From Rubrobacteraceae bacterium (GTDB lineage: Bacteria > Actinomycetota > Rubrobacteria > Rubrobacterales > Rubrobacteraceae): DNA of 64,000 nt. The notes below the pieces were generated by a model. It made no database searches. It saw nothing but the letters and a program-made list of their open reading frames with translations, and was not told the DNA's origin. Location: the NCBI GenBank assembly GCA_030448125.1, contig JAUJNO010000004.1:99976-163975 (forward strand), given 5' to 3'. This document shows, one piece after another, positions 53,196 to 63,470 of this stretch (its first letter is position 1; each line of letters opens with the position of its first letter). The position numbers and the translations under genes are program-made.

Positions 53196-53447
53196 TCAGC
53201 GGTTCTCCAGCGAGAGCGCCCGCTCGCGTTCCTCGCCGCCAAGGACGGTGCTCCGGGCGCACTTTATGCACGTGGCGTGGACGTTCTCGGGGTGATCCTT
53301 GAGGTACACGAGGACTACCTTCTTCGGCACCCGGTACAGGATGTGCCCGGTAGCCTCGCCGCACCCGGCGCAGAGGCGCTCCTCGCGGCCTAACTCCTTC
53401 GGCAGACGGCTCAGGCTCGGTAGTCGGTCGGGATGGAATACGCTCAT
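53196..53447 (-). CDS. Small zinc-ribbon protein
   Basis: An 83-residue protein with two Cys pairs, LCAGCGE and TCIKCAR, separated by a beta-rich stretch (GHILYRVPKKVVLVYLKDHPENVHA), as in zinc ribbons. The ATG at 53447 is 6 nt after a TACAAT box (53459-53454), giving a predicted leaderless transcript divergent from groEL. Function unknown. Confidence 0.68.
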   Translation of the reverse strand: MSVFHPDRLPSLSRLPKELGREERLCAGCGEATGHILYRVPKKVVLVYLKDHPENVHATCIKCARSTVLGGEERERALSLENR

Positions 53448-53472
53448 GATTGAATTGTAACCCCGTTCGGAA

Positions 53473-53512
53473 TATACTTTGGGCGTTGGCACTCTCGTGG
53501 GAAGAGTGCCGA
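53473..53512 (+). promoter_or_regulatory. groEL promoter with CIRCE operator
   Basis: A TATACT -10 box (53473-53478) is followed directly by TTGGCACTC (53486-53494), nine bases, GAGTGCCGA (53504-53512). This is a CIRCE element (consensus TTAGCACTC-N9-GAGTGCTAA) overlapping the expected transcription start. HrcA should repress groEL here. hrcA itself is not in the window. Confidence 0.9.
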
Positions 53513-53548
53513 AAAGCGGCAGACTCGCCGCACACGGTTGCAGTCTAG

Positions 53549-55186
<1,638 letters not shown>

Positions 55187-55212
55187 GGAGTCTCCAAGAG
55201 AGGCTCTCCGGG

Positions 55213-55246
55213 GCGGCGTCCTTTCCTGGACGCCGCTCTTTCTTTT
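55213..55246 (+). terminator. groEL terminator
   Basis: GCGGCGTCC (55213-55221) pairs exactly with GGACGCCGC (55228-55236) and is followed by TCTTTCTTTT. Confidence 0.9.
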
Positions 55247-55329
55247 AGATTTTTTAAGGTGTTTTGTTTCAATTGACCGACGATGGGTATAGTATGGGAC
55301 GACGTGGGAGCCAAGAAGGAGGTTAGGAC

Positions 55330-55410
55330 GTGAGGACTAATCAGATAGTCACTATTCTGGTGGTCGTCATCCTGATAGTAGTTCTGCTCATCTTGCTAGG
55401 TGTTTTATAA
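55330..55410 (+). CDS. 26-residue single-helix membrane peptide
   Basis: GTG at 55330 follows AAGGAGG with a 6-base spacer and opens a short frame, MRTNQIVTILVVVILIVVLLILLGVL, ending in TAA. It is almost entirely one hydrophobic helix with a polar, basic N-terminus. A possible promoter TTGTTT-18-TATAGT precedes it (around 55267-55298). The strong ribosome site and own promoter make it a credible small gene; similar tiny membrane peptides act as stress or complex-stabilising proteins, but no specific role can be assigned. Confidence 0.65.
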   Translation: MRTNQIVTILVVVILIVVLLILLGVL

Positions 55411-55432
55411 GCCCTTCTCGGCAACAGGCGCC

Positions 55433-55460
55433 TTGACCGCGGGCGTGGGTCGGTTATAAC
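55433..55460 (+). promoter_or_regulatory. Promoter for guaB3-guaA
   Basis: TTGACC (55433-55438), a 16-bp spacer and TATAAC (55455-55460). The predicted transcript start near 55467 leaves a leader of about 105 bases containing a long hairpin. Confidence 0.6.
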
Positions 55461-55497
55461 CTAGTGTAGATTTGCGGTACCCGAGAGATAGCTAGCC

Positions 55498-55533
55498 GCG
55501 AGAGCCCACAGGGGGAGCCCTGTGGGCTCTCGC
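55498..55533 (+). promoter_or_regulatory. Long perfect hairpin in the guaB3 leader
   Basis: A 16-bp arm starting GCGAGAGCCCACAGGG (55498-55513) is exactly complementary to 55518-55533 around GGAG. It resembles a terminator stem but is followed by GCATCC rather than a T-run. It may be an attenuator or mRNA-stabilising element controlling purine-gene expression; the upstream part does not match the purine riboswitch core. Confidence 0.65.
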
Positions 55534-55574
55534 GCATCCGTGCAGAGCGACGAGAAAGGCGGTCTTCAGCGCGT

Positions 55575-56732
55575 ATGGATATTGAAATCGGCAAGGGAAA
55601 AACGGGCCGGCGGGCTTACGGGCTCGACGAGATCGCCATCGTCCCCAGCCGCCGGACCCGTGACCCCCAGGACGTGGACATCTCCTGGTCTCTGGGCAAC
55701 CTGCACCTCGACCTCCCGTGCCTGGCCAGCGCGCTCGACGCCGCCGTCGACCCCAAGACGGCGGGGATTATCGGGTCTTTGGGCGGTCTCGCCGTGCTGA
55801 ACCTCGAAGGGCTACAGACGCGTTACGAGGACCCTCCGCCCGTCTTCGAGGAGATAGCCAGCCTGCCCGAGCAGAAGGCCACGCGCGTCATGCAGGAGAT
55901 CTACGCCGAGCCCATAAAAGAGGAGCTCATCTTCCGCCGCGTCCAGGAGATAAAGGACCAGGGCGTGATCGCTGCGGCGTCCCTGACCCCGCAGCGCGTC
56001 GAGCGCTACCACCGGGCCGCCATCGAAGCAGGTCTCGACGTCCTCGTCATCCAGGGCACCGTAGTCTCCGCCGAGCACGTCTCCAAGACCGTCGAACCCC
56101 TGAACCTCATGGAGTTCGTCCCCGGGCTGAACGTACCCGTAGTGGTGGGTGGCTGCGCGAGCTACTCGACCGCCCTGCACCTCATGCGCACCGGGGCCGT
56201 GGGCGTACTGGTCGGCGTGGGGCCGGGTCGCATCTGCACCACGCGCGGCGTCATCGGCATCGGCGTCCCGCAGGCGACCGCCGTCGCCGACGCGGCGGCG
56301 GCGAGGATGCGCCACTACCTGGAGACGGGCGAGTACGTCAACGTCATCGCCGACGGCGGGATGCGCACCGGCGGGGACATCGCCAAGGCCGTGACCTGCG
56401 GGGCCGACGCCGTGATGCTCGGGAGCGCGTTCGCAAAAGCCGAGGAAGCGCCGGGTAGGGGCTACTCGTGGGGAATGGCGACCTTCCACCCGACGCTGCC
56501 ACGGGGGACCAGGATCAAGACGACCGTCACGGGCACGTTGGAGGAGATCCTGATCGGCCCAGCCCGGGAGAACGACGGGACCCGGAACCTCATGGGGGCC
56601 TTGAGGACCAGCATGGCGACCACGGGCTACCAGAACATCAAGGAGTTCCAGAAGGCGGAGGTCGTATACGCGCCGTCGTTCCACACCGAGGGCAAGACCG
56701 AACAACGTTCCCAGCAAATCGGGATGGGATAG
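55575..56732 (+). CDS. guaB3: GuaB3 family IMP dehydrogenase-like protein
   Basis: A 385-residue TIM-barrel protein of the IMPDH/GMP reductase family. The catalytic loop [26 protein letters not shown] has the active Cys. Other blocks: [55 protein letters not shown] domains are absent and it is shorter than GuaB, matching the actinobacterial GuaB3 group. It lies 12 bases before guaA, so the two are co-transcribed. The canonical guaB that often precedes guaB3 is missing here. Confidence 0.92.
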   Translation: MDIEIGKGKTGRRAYGLDEIAIVPSRRTRDPQDVDISWSLGNLHLDLPCLASALDAAVDPKTAGIIGSLGGLAVLNLEGLQTRYEDPPPVFEEIASLPEQKATRVMQEIYAEPIKEELIFRRVQEIKDQGVIAAASLTPQRVERYHRAAIEAGLDVLVIQGTVVSAEHVSKTVEPLNLMEFVPGLNVPVVVGGCASYSTALHLMRTGAVGVLVGVGPGRICTTRGVIGIGVPQATAVADAAAARMRHYLETGEYVNVIADGGMRTGGDIAKAVTCGADAVMLGSAFAKAEEAPGRGYSWGMATFHPTLPRGTRIKTTVTGTLEEILIGPARENDGTRNLMGALRTSMATTGYQNIKEFQKAEVVYAPSFHTEGKTEQRSQQIGMG

Positions 56733-56744
56733 GGGCGCCTGGTC

Positions 56745-58268
56745 GTGATCCTGGTCCTCGACTTCGGCGGCCAGTACGCCCAGCTCATCGCCCGGCGCGT
56801 GCGCGAGGCCCGCGTTTACTCGGAGTTGATCCCCTACGACACGCCGGTCGAGGAGATCCTGGCGCGCGAACCGGAGGGCATCATCCTCTCCGGCGGCCCG
56901 AACAGCGTCTACGGCGAAGGGGCGCCGCGGGTGGACCGGAGGCTCTTCGAACTCGGCACGCCCACTTTAGGCATCTGCTACGGGATGCAGCTCATGGCGT
57001 TGGAGATGGGCGGGAAGGTCGGGTCCGTCCAGATCCGGGAGTACGGCCGATCGGACCTGCACGTAAAGGAGCACGGGTTGCTCTTCGGCGGGACCCCCGA
57101 GAGCCAGGTGACGTGGACGAGCCACGGTGACGCCATCTTCGCGGTCCCGGAGGGCTTTAGCGTGACGGCCGAGACGCCCTCCGTCCCGATCATCGCCTTC
57201 GAGGAGCCGGAGAGGGGCTACTTTGGGGTGCAGTTCCACCCGGAGGTAAGGCACACCGAGTACGGAACGGAGATCCTCAAGAACTTCCTCTTCGAGGCCT
57301 GCGGTTGCACCCCCGACTGGACGCCGGTCAACATCATCACCGACGCCGTGGAGAAGATAAGGGAGCAGGTCGGGGATGCGAAGGCCATCTGCGGCCTCTC
57401 GGGCGGCGTGGACTCCTCGACGGCGGCGATGCTGGTCCACCGGGCCATCGGCGACAACCTCACTTGCGTGTTCGTGGACCACGGGCTTCTAAGGCAGAAC
57501 GAGGCCGAGCAGGTCGTCGAGGCCTTCGGAAAGAACTCGGACGTGCCGCTCATACACGTGGACGCGAAAGACCGTTTCCTGGACAAGCTCGAGGGCGTCG
57601 CCGACCCGGAGGCGAAGCGCAAGATCATCGGGGAGGAGTTCATCCGCACCTTCGAGGAGGAGGCCGGCAAGATAGCGGAGGATGCGAAGTTCCTCGTGCA
57701 GGGGACGCTCTACTCGGACGTCATAGAGAGCGGCACCCGCGACGCCGCGCGCATAAAGAGCCACCACAACGTCGGCGGGCTGCCGGAGATCATGGACCTC
57801 GACCTCGTCGAACCTCTGCGCAACCTCTTCAAAGACGAGGTCCGGGTCGTGGCGGCGGAGCTCGGGATGCCCGAGCGGATGGTGTGGCGCCAGCCGTTCC
57901 CGGGCCCGGGGCTCGCCATCCGCGTAATCGGGGACGTGACCGCCGAGCGGCTGGAGATCCTGCGCAGGGCGGACTTCGCCTTGCAGGATGAGATCCGCAA
58001 CGCTGGTCTCTACCGCGAGCTGTGGCAGAGCTTCGCCGTCCTGCCGGCCATCCACTCCGTCGGCGTCATGGGAGACGCGAGGACGTACGCCTACCCGATC
58101 GTGATCCGGGCGGTCACCTCCGACGACGCGATGACCGCCGACTGGGCGCGCCTGCCATACGACCTCCTGGAGCGGGTGAGCAACCGCATAATCAACGAGG
58201 TTCCCGGGGTGAACCGGGTGGCCCTGGACATCACCAGCAAGCCGCCCGGCACCATCGAGTGGGAGTAG
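56745..58268 (+). CDS. guaA: GMP synthase (glutamine-hydrolysing)
   Basis: A 507-residue enzyme converting XMP to GMP. The GATase domain has [35 protein letters not shown], the catalytic Cys in [16 protein letters not shown] and [14 protein letters not shown]. The ATP-pyrophosphatase has [22 protein letters not shown]. The dimerisation domain ends in [22 protein letters not shown] start at 56745. It follows guaB3, forming a GMP-synthesis operon. Confidence 0.98.
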   Translation: MILVLDFGGQYAQLIARRVREARVYSELIPYDTPVEEILAREPEGIILSGGPNSVYGEGAPRVDRRLFELGTPTLGICYGMQLMALEMGGKVGSVQIREYGRSDLHVKEHGLLFGGTPESQVTWTSHGDAIFAVPEGFSVTAETPSVPIIAFEEPERGYFGVQFHPEVRHTEYGTEILKNFLFEACGCTPDWTPVNIITDAVEKIREQVGDAKAICGLSGGVDSSTAAMLVHRAIGDNLTCVFVDHGLLRQNEAEQVVEAFGKNSDVPLIHVDAKDRFLDKLEGVADPEAKRKIIGEEFIRTFEEEAGKIAEDAKFLVQGTLYSDVIESGTRDAARIKSHHNVGGLPEIMDLDLVEPLRNLFKDEVRVVAAELGMPERMVWRQPFPGPGLAIRVIGDVTAERLEILRRADFALQDEIRNAGLYRELWQSFAVLPAIHSVGVMGDARTYAYPIVIRAVTSDDAMTADWARLPYDLLERVSNRIINEVPGVNRVALDITSKPPGTIEWE

Positions 58269-58450
58269 GATCCGTGGTGCCGGACTGGCGCGAGGGCGGT
58301 GTAACGGAGGCCCAAAACGGGTACCCACGAACGCGAAATCAGCAACTTGGGGTTGAGCATATTCCGTAACCCCAGATCAGGCAGCTGGGTCAAGATTCTG
58401 GGCGAGTGGTTTAGGGCTACAAGGCACGGCGGCTGGAAAGGAGAGATGCA

Positions 58451-58705
58451 TTGAGCATAGCCAAACTGGCCGAGCGTTCGAGGTTGTTTGCAGGGGCGAT
58501 TCTCCTGGCCCTGGCGTTGATCCTGGGCAGTTGTGGGGGCAACGAAGTGCAGGAAGAGCAGCAAGACGTGCAGGAAGAACAGCAGGACGTACAGGAAGTA
58601 CAGGAAGACCTGGAGCAAGAGCAGAAGGACGTGCAGGAAGAGCAGCAAGACGTGGAGAAAGAGCAGCAAGAGATCAGGGAAGAGCAGCAGGACGAAGAGA
58701 AGTAG
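58451..58705 (+). CDS. Small lipoprotein with Gln/Glu/Val heptad repeats
   Basis: An 84-residue lipoprotein from the TTG at 58451 (AAAGGAGAG upstream). The signal peptide AGAILLALALILGSC ends at the lipid-modified Cys. The mature part is built on a seven-residue repeat, VQEEQQD and variants (EVQED, KDVQEEQQDVEKEQQEIREEQQDEEK), an ideal long coiled coil. The N-terminal signal resembles those of the two lipoproteins at 60855 and 61327. It could be an Lpp-like spacer or a sensor, which is unknown. Confidence 0.72.
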   Translation: MSIAKLAERSRLFAGAILLALALILGSCGGNEVQEEQQDVQEEQQDVQEVQEDLEQEQKDVQEEQQDVEKEQQEIREEQQDEEK

Positions 58706-58768
58706 GAAGAGAGCAAGAGAAGGACGGCGGGCTCGGGTCACCGACGCCTCTCGCCGATCAGGAATGAT

Positions 58769-58836
58769 GAAGTTCGCACGTTTGCGAACTTCGCCAGGCA
58801 ATAGAGAGCCGGGGTCTCTACGCCCCGGCTCTCTAT
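58769..58836. terminator. Tandem hairpins, bidirectional terminator
   Basis: GAAGTTCGCA (58769-58778) pairs with TGCGAACTTC (58783-58792). Then ATAGAGAGCCGGGG (58801-58814) pairs with CCCCGGCTCTCTAT (58823-58836), followed by TTTGA. The second structure sits between convergent genes (lipoprotein and subtilase) and can serve both strands. Confidence 0.8.
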
Positions 58837-58862
58837 TTGAACTTTAGCTTTGGGCTCCCGCC

Positions 58863-60251
58863 CTAGTAGCCGCCCGCGTACTCCAGGTAGCCATAATAGG
58901 TGGTGGTGCCCCCACGGTTCGGGTCGCCGTTAAAGCCGTAGTAGTTCGGCGCCAGTGGGTCGTCGCTCTTGGCCTTGGCATCGTTGCGGAGCGTGGCGAT
59001 GTCGTTCGTCGGGGTGCCGGTGCATTTGTTGGAGGCGATGCAGAGCGCGATCGTCCCGGCGACGTGCGGCGAAGCCATGCTCGTGCCGGAGATCGTCTTG
59101 TAGGTGCCGTTCCTGTGCTTGCGGCTACCCTTCCACGTGGACTTGATGCACACACCGGGCGCGGCGATGGTGTGCTCTGCGTCACCGCTGGTGAGCGTGG
59201 CGTAGTTGCTGAAGTTGGCGGCGGTGTCGTCGGGATCGTTCCGGCAGGTCGAGATCGCTGTATTCCCCGGCTCGCCATCGTAGTCTGCCATCGCCGTCAC
59301 CGTGAGCACCTCGTCGTAGGCCGCCGGGACGGTAGTGGAGAGGTCGACACTGTCGTTGCCGGCGGCGACCGCGTAGGTCACGCCCTTGGCGACCGAGCCG
59401 CAGATGGCCCTGTGCAGCGCGTCGCTGTTGTCGTTGCCGCAGTTGTCGTCGTCGGCGCCGGGACCCACAAGCGCACCGAGGCTCATGTTAGCGACCTCGA
59501 TGGTATCGGCCTTGCCGGTGACCCAGTCGACGCCGCAGATGACCGAGGCGAAGCTGCCGCTACCGTCGCTGCCGAGGACCTTGACCGCCTGCAGGCGAGC
59601 CCCCGGCGCCGTGCCGACGACCCCGGAGCCGTTGTCCTTGGCCGCGGCCGAACCGGCCGCGTGCGTGCCGTGGCCGTTGCCGTCTGAGTAGGCGCTCCTG
59701 TCGCTGCTCGTGCAGTTGTAGCCGCCGCTGACGTTGAGATCACTGTGCCTCTTGTAGATGCCGGTGTCTATGATCGCGACATCCGCATCGACCGCTCCGC
59801 TGCCGTTGCCCGCGTTCGTGTTGCTCTGGTCGGCCTGCACACGGTCTATGCCGGTCGGCAAAGTCTGGGCCGAGGCCTCGACCGCGCGATCTTCGGCGAC
59901 GAAATCGACGCGGGTATCGGCACTCAAGGCGGAGGAGAGGTCCAGGCCCGAGGGGACGCGAACGGCGAAGCCCTTGAGCGCGTTCTCGTAGGTGTGGGTG
60001 ACTTCGAGGTCGAGCGGCTGGGCCAGCTCGCTCGCTATCGCCGCGGCATCGGGAACGTCATCGTTGAGCACGATGATGTAGCTGTCCGGGATCACGTCCC
60101 CCGCGTCTAGCGAGGAGGCAGGCTCGATGAGCTCTTCTCCCGTGGTCTGCTCGGGACCGGGTTCGGTAGGTTGAGCCACAACCACTCCTGCGCAGGCGAG
60201 CATAATTGCTACTAACACGGTAAAAAACAAGCCAAAACGGTTTGCCACCAT
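58863..60251 (-). CDS. Secreted subtilisin-like serine protease (S8)
   Basis: A 462-residue extracellular protease. A signal peptide (~1-26) precedes an inhibitor-I9 propeptide (~55-125, DSYIIVLNDDVPDAA...). The catalytic domain has D162 (IIDTGI), H194 (GNGHGTHAAG) and S391 (ISGTSMASPHVAGT), with oxyanion Asn in AVAAGND. Several Cys (NCTS, ICGV, DNCGN, AICGS, STCRN, PGVCIK, LCIASNKC) suggest disulfides, consistent with secretion. Domain ends soon after Ser, with a Gly/Tyr-rich tail. All catalytic residues are intact. Its upstream region carries no clear -35/-10 pair. Confidence 0.93.
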   Translation of the reverse strand: MVANRFGLFFTVLVAIMLACAGVVVAQPTEPGPEQTTGEELIEPASSLDAGDVIPDSYIIVLNDDVPDAAAIASELAQPLDLEVTHTYENALKGFAVRVPSGLDLSSALSADTRVDFVAEDRAVEASAQTLPTGIDRVQADQSNTNAGNGSGAVDADVAIIDTGIYKRHSDLNVSGGYNCTSSDRSAYSDGNGHGTHAAGSAAAKDNGSGVVGTAPGARLQAVKVLGSDGSGSFASVICGVDWVTGKADTIEVANMSLGALVGPGADDDNCGNDNSDALHRAICGSVAKGVTYAVAAGNDSVDLSTTVPAAYDEVLTVTAMADYDGEPGNTAISTCRNDPDDTAANFSNYATLTSGDAEHTIAAPGVCIKSTWKGSRKHRNGTYKTISGTSMASPHVAGTIALCIASNKCTGTPTNDIATLRNDAKAKSDDPLAPNYYGFNGDPNRGGTTTYYGYLEYAGGY

Positions 60252-60854
60252 GACTCCCTTCTCTAGCTTCGAGTCCTAGCGAAGATTCTCCGAAACTCCG
60301 CAAACATACCTTGTGTAGGGGGTATTCTTATCTGTATTGCCCACTCTTCGAAGTTCTAGACACCCGTTTGTGAATCCTGTACTTCGACCGCGGGTCAGAC
60401 GACGCCACGAGCACATCCCGAAGCACCGTCCGAACCAGCGAACCTTTCGGACTACGGCTCGTCGTCGCGACGCGGCCTGCTCGAACACTACCACGAACTA
60501 ACCACCCCGCGGAAGGTCTTGCAGTGCCTCGCGAGGACAGCCCTGGCCAGTACGTAGTTCCAGTTGCGCGAAGCGATTAGGTACGGCGCTCCCGGTTACC
60601 CAGAGCCGTCTGCCATTCGGCTGCAGACCGTGGAACAGGACGCAAAGCAGGACAAAAGTCGTACAACAAAGCCTCAAACCGCCGTTCGCGCGAGCGAAAG
60701 CTTTATGCAACAGAAACTTAAAGCGGCTTTTACGTAACTGAAACCACAAGCCTCGAGACGTGCCCTATAGTCCCGCGTTGAGAATTCTGCACTGGAGACC
60801 GGGCCGCGGTGGACCCGGACCCTTCCGGTGCGACGAGCAGAAAGGGGAGACGGT
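60252..60854. other. Intergenic region between divergent subtilase and lipoprotein genes
   Basis: No gene is supported: the minus-strand frames at 60276-60494 and 60498-60749 have no ribosome site and odd Arg/Cys-rich composition. The right part (about 60716-60854) is one copy of the duplicated pstS control region, including TATAGT at 60766-60771. Confidence 0.5.
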
Positions 60855-60868
60855 TTGAGTAGAGCTGC
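60716..60868 (+). repeat. Copy 1 of a duplicated pstS promoter/signal region
   Basis: It matches 61187-61340 with the same order of blocks: TTAAAG and TTTAC, then CTGAAACCA / ATGAAACCA, AAGCCT, CTATAGTCC, GCGTTG, GATTCTG-like, TGGAGACCGG, and finally TTTGAGTAGAGCTG at the start codon. The TATAGT-to-TTG distance is 89 bases here and 90 in the pstS copy. Confidence 0.8.
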
Positions 60869-61025
60869 GCGATTGAGGCGATTGATGGGGGCATTCCTCC
60901 TGTCCCTTATGGTGATCCTGGCCGGCGCCTGCGGCGGTGGCGGCGGCGAGAAGAAGGACGAGAAGAAGGAAGAGAAGAAAGACGACGAGAAGAAGGAAGA
61001 GAAGAAGGACGAAGAGAAGAAGTAG
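60855..61025 (+). CDS. Mini-lipoprotein with Lys/Glu/Asp tail, truncated pstS paralogue
   Basis: A 56-residue peptide from the TTG at 60855 (AAAGGGGAGA upstream). The signal LMGAFLLSLMVILAGAC has a lipobox, then GGGGGEKK and repeated KKDEKKEE units to the stop. The N-terminus SRAARLRRLMGAFLLSLMVILAGACGGGGG closely parallels the PstS signal and linker encoded 470 bases downstream, but the phosphate-binding domain is absent. It is either a decayed duplicate or a retained short lipoprotein. Confidence 0.6.
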   Translation: MSRAARLRRLMGAFLLSLMVILAGACGGGGGEKKDEKKEEKKDDEKKEEKKDEEKK

Positions 61026-61326
61026 CAGGAGAACGGCGGTGGCGGCGAGGCTTCGGGCCTGACCGCCGCGGCTCCGGCGTCGATGGGGCGGTCGCCTGGG
61101 TCACGGCCCGGGTGATCGCCTTTCTACGGACCACCTGTCGGCTGTGAGGTTTGGGCTAACGCCGCCGAGGAGGTTGTGTAACACCGATTTAAAGATGTGT
61201 TTACACGGATGAAACCAAAAGCCTGTAACTATTGCCTATAGTCCTGCGTTGGAGATTCTGGGTTGGAGACCGGACCGTCTAGGTACCTGGGGCCGCCCGG
61301 CATGGAGATCAGAGAGGAGAGAGCGT
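61026..61326 (+). promoter_or_regulatory. pstS upstream region with candidate Pho-type repeats
   Basis: Contains the second copy of the duplicated control region (61187-61340): TTTAAAG and TTTACAC about 12 bases apart (61188-61206), GATGAAACCA, and TATAGT at 61237-61242 without a good -35. Activated phosphate-starvation promoters often have direct repeats in place of a -35, so this is a candidate PhoP/PhoB-type site. The first ~150 bases show nothing else. Confidence 0.4.
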
Positions 61327-62418
61327 TTGAGTAGAGCTGTGCGTTCGAGTCTGTTGGTAGGGGTGTTTCTCTTGGCCCTAGCCCTGGTATTGGCCGGTTG
61401 CGGCGGCGGGGGCGGTGGGGAAGAAGAAAAGAAGAAGGAAGACGAGAAAAAAGAGGATACAGGGAAAGAGAAGACGGAGGCGAAAGAGAAGGCCAGCGGA
61501 GGCAGTCCTGGCCAGATCGCCGTCGAGGGCTCCAGCACCGTGCTGCCGATCACCCAGGGTGCGGCCGAGGCGTTCAACCAGCAGAACCCGGACGTGCAGA
61601 TAACCGTCGGCGGCGCCGGAACCGGCGACGGCTTCGAGGCGTTCTGCAGTGGAGATACGCAGATCTCGGACGCCTCCAGGCCGATCAAGGACGAGGAGGT
61701 CCAGGCCTGCCAGGAGAACGGCATCGAGTTTGTCGAGATCCCGGTGGCCCTGGACGGCCTCACGGTTGTGGTCAATCCCCAGAACGACTTTGCGGAGAAC
61801 ATAACGCTCGACCAGCTCAGGACGCTCTGGGAGCCTGCCGCCGAGGGTCAGATCACTACCTGGAACCAGGTGAATTCCGAGTGGCCAGAAGAGCAGATCA
61901 ACCTCTACGGCCCCGGCACCGAGTCGGGCACCTTCGACTTCTTCACCGAGAGGGTTAACGGTGAGGAGGGTGAGAGCCGGACGGACTACCAGGCGAGCGA
62001 GGACGATAACGTGCTCGTGCAAGGTGTATCCGGCGACCCGAACGCGCTGGGCTATTTCGGCTTCGGCTACTTTGAGCAGAACCAGCAACGGCTCAAGGCC
62101 CTCGCCGTCGATACCGTCGCGCCCAGCACGGAGACTATCCAATCGGGTGAGTACCCGCTCTCGCGGCCCCTGTTCATCTACGTGAGCACGCAGGCCCTCG
62201 AGGAGAACTCGTCTGTCGAGGAGTTCGTGAACTTCTATCTGGAGAACCTCAACCAGTTCGTCGAGCAGGCCCAGTACGTACCGCTCTCCGACCAGGGTTT
62301 GCAGGAGGCGCGCGAGCGGCTCAACAACCGCACCACGGGCACCGCTCCCGAAGACGCCGTCGGAGGCGAGAAAGGCAAGGCGGAGGAAGAGACCAAGGCG
62401 AAGGAAGAGACGAAGTAG
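61327..62418 (+). CDS. pstS: Phosphate ABC transporter substrate-binding lipoprotein PstS
   Basis: A 363-residue phosphate-binding lipoprotein. The TTG at 61327 (AGAGAGGAGAGAG upstream) opens a signal peptide with lipobox LVLAGC; the ATG at 61249 would be non-signal. A Lys/Glu linker is followed by the PBP-like domain: VEGSSTVLPITQGAAEAFNQQNPDVQITVGGAGTGDGFEAFCSGDTQISDASRPIK (phosphate loop SST and the TGxGxGFE pattern), then PGTESGTFDFFTE and NALGYFGFGYFEQN. A second Lys/Glu-rich tail ends the protein. First gene of pstS-pstC-pstA. Confidence 0.95.
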   Translation: MSRAVRSSLLVGVFLLALALVLAGCGGGGGGEEEKKKEDEKKEDTGKEKTEAKEKASGGSPGQIAVEGSSTVLPITQGAAEAFNQQNPDVQITVGGAGTGDGFEAFCSGDTQISDASRPIKDEEVQACQENGIEFVEIPVALDGLTVVVNPQNDFAENITLDQLRTLWEPAAEGQITTWNQVNSEWPEEQINLYGPGTESGTFDFFTERVNGEEGESRTDYQASEDDNVLVQGVSGDPNALGYFGFGYFEQNQQRLKALAVDTVAPSTETIQSGEYPLSRPLFIYVSTQALEENSSVEEFVNFYLENLNQFVEQAQYVPLSDQGLQEARERLNNRTTGTAPEDAVGGEKGKAEEETKAKEETK

Positions 62419-62466
62419 GAAGAATGCCGCTAGCGGCGTTTGTGGACGGTAGAATCACTATCTATA

Positions 62467-62491
62467 GTGGGGCCGGATTGCCCGGCCCCAC
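62467..62491 (+). terminator. Hairpin between pstS and pstC
   Basis: GTGGGGCCGG (62467-62476) pairs with CCGGCCCCAC (62482-62491), followed by CTTCT. A weak terminator or attenuator here would keep pstS transcript above that of the permeases, as is usual for binding-protein genes. Confidence 0.65.
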
Positions 62492-62528
62492 CTTCTAGTA
62501 GAGCAGCAATTCTTGGAGGGTTGAGAGT

Positions 62529-63470
62529 GTGGCGGTAAACGCGGAGCAGAGAGGGCCTTCGGGGGAAGGGATGTGGCAGCGAGAGAGCCGGGCAAGGCAC
62601 TTCCGGGAGCGGGCCATAAAGATCGTGCTCGCGGCGTGCGCCTATGTCTCGGTGTTGACGACCTTCGGGATCGTCTTCGTCTTGCTCTTCGAGACGGTTA
62701 ACTTTTTCCGAGAGGTCTCCATCGTGGAGTTCTTTACCTCGACGACGTGGTCGGCTGCCTTCGCCAACCCCCAGTTTGGCATCCTGGTGCTCGCGAGCGG
62801 CACGCTGCTCACCACCCTGATCGCCATCGCAGTAGCGCTGCCAGTGGGGCTTCTCGCGGCGATCTTCCTGAGCGAGTACGCTTCTCCGGGTTTGAGACGT
62901 TGGCTCAAGCCCGCCCTCGAGATACTGGCCGGGGTACCCACGATCGTCTACGGTTACTTCGCCCTGACGTTCGTCACGCCGTTGTTGCGGGAGACCATAC
63001 TCCCGAGTATGACGATCTTCAACGCCTTGAGTGCCGGACTGGTTATGGGCGTTATGATCATTCCGACTATAGCCTCCGTGAGTGAGGATGCCATCCACGC
63101 AGTGCCCAGAAGCTTGAGGGAAGGGGCATACGCGCTCGGGGCAACCAAACGCGAGACAGCTACCAGGATCGTCTTGCCTGCGGCTCTGTCGGGCATCGTC
63201 GCGGCGACCATCCTGGGCATTTCCCGGGCTGTGGGGGAGACCATGATCGTGGCCGTCGCCGCAGGAAACCTCGCGCAGCTGACCGCCAACCCTCTTGAAT
63301 CGGTGCAGACCATGACGGCCTTCATAGTCCAGGTAGCCTCCGGGGACACGCCTACGGGCTCGCTGACGTACAACACGATCTTCGCCGTCGGCTCGACCCT
63401 GTTCGTCATGACCTTGATCCTGAACATCGTCAGCTACGTATTCGTGCGACGCTTTAGGGAGGCTTACTGA
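62529..63470 (+). CDS. pstC: Phosphate ABC transporter permease PstC
   Basis: A 313-residue permease with six helices. PstC-type blocks: [78 protein letters not shown] and the EAA loop [49 protein letters not shown] at 62529. The stop overlaps the pstA ATG (TGATG). Confidence 0.95.
   Translation: MAVNAEQRGPSGEGMWQRESRARHFRERAIKIVLAACAYVSVLTTFGIVFVLLFETVNFFREVSIVEFFTSTTWSAAFANPQFGILVLASGTLLTTLIAIAVALPVGLLAAIFLSEYASPGLRRWLKPALEILAGVPTIVYGYFALTFVTPLLRETILPSMTIFNALSAGLVMGVMIIPTIASVSEDAIHAVPRSLREGAYALGATKRETATRIVLPAALSGIVAATILGISRAVGETMIVAVAAGNLAQLTANPLESVQTMTAFIVQVASGDTPTGSLTYNTIFAVGSTLFVMTLILNIVSYVFVRRFREAY

Noticed and set aside
55411..55574. Classical purine riboswitch before guaB3
   Set aside because: The conserved purine aptamer loops are not present; only a promoter and a long hairpin are seen.
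60276..60749. Two short minus-strand frames upstream of the subtilase
   Set aside because: No ribosome sites and Arg/Cys-rich composition unlike neighbouring proteins.
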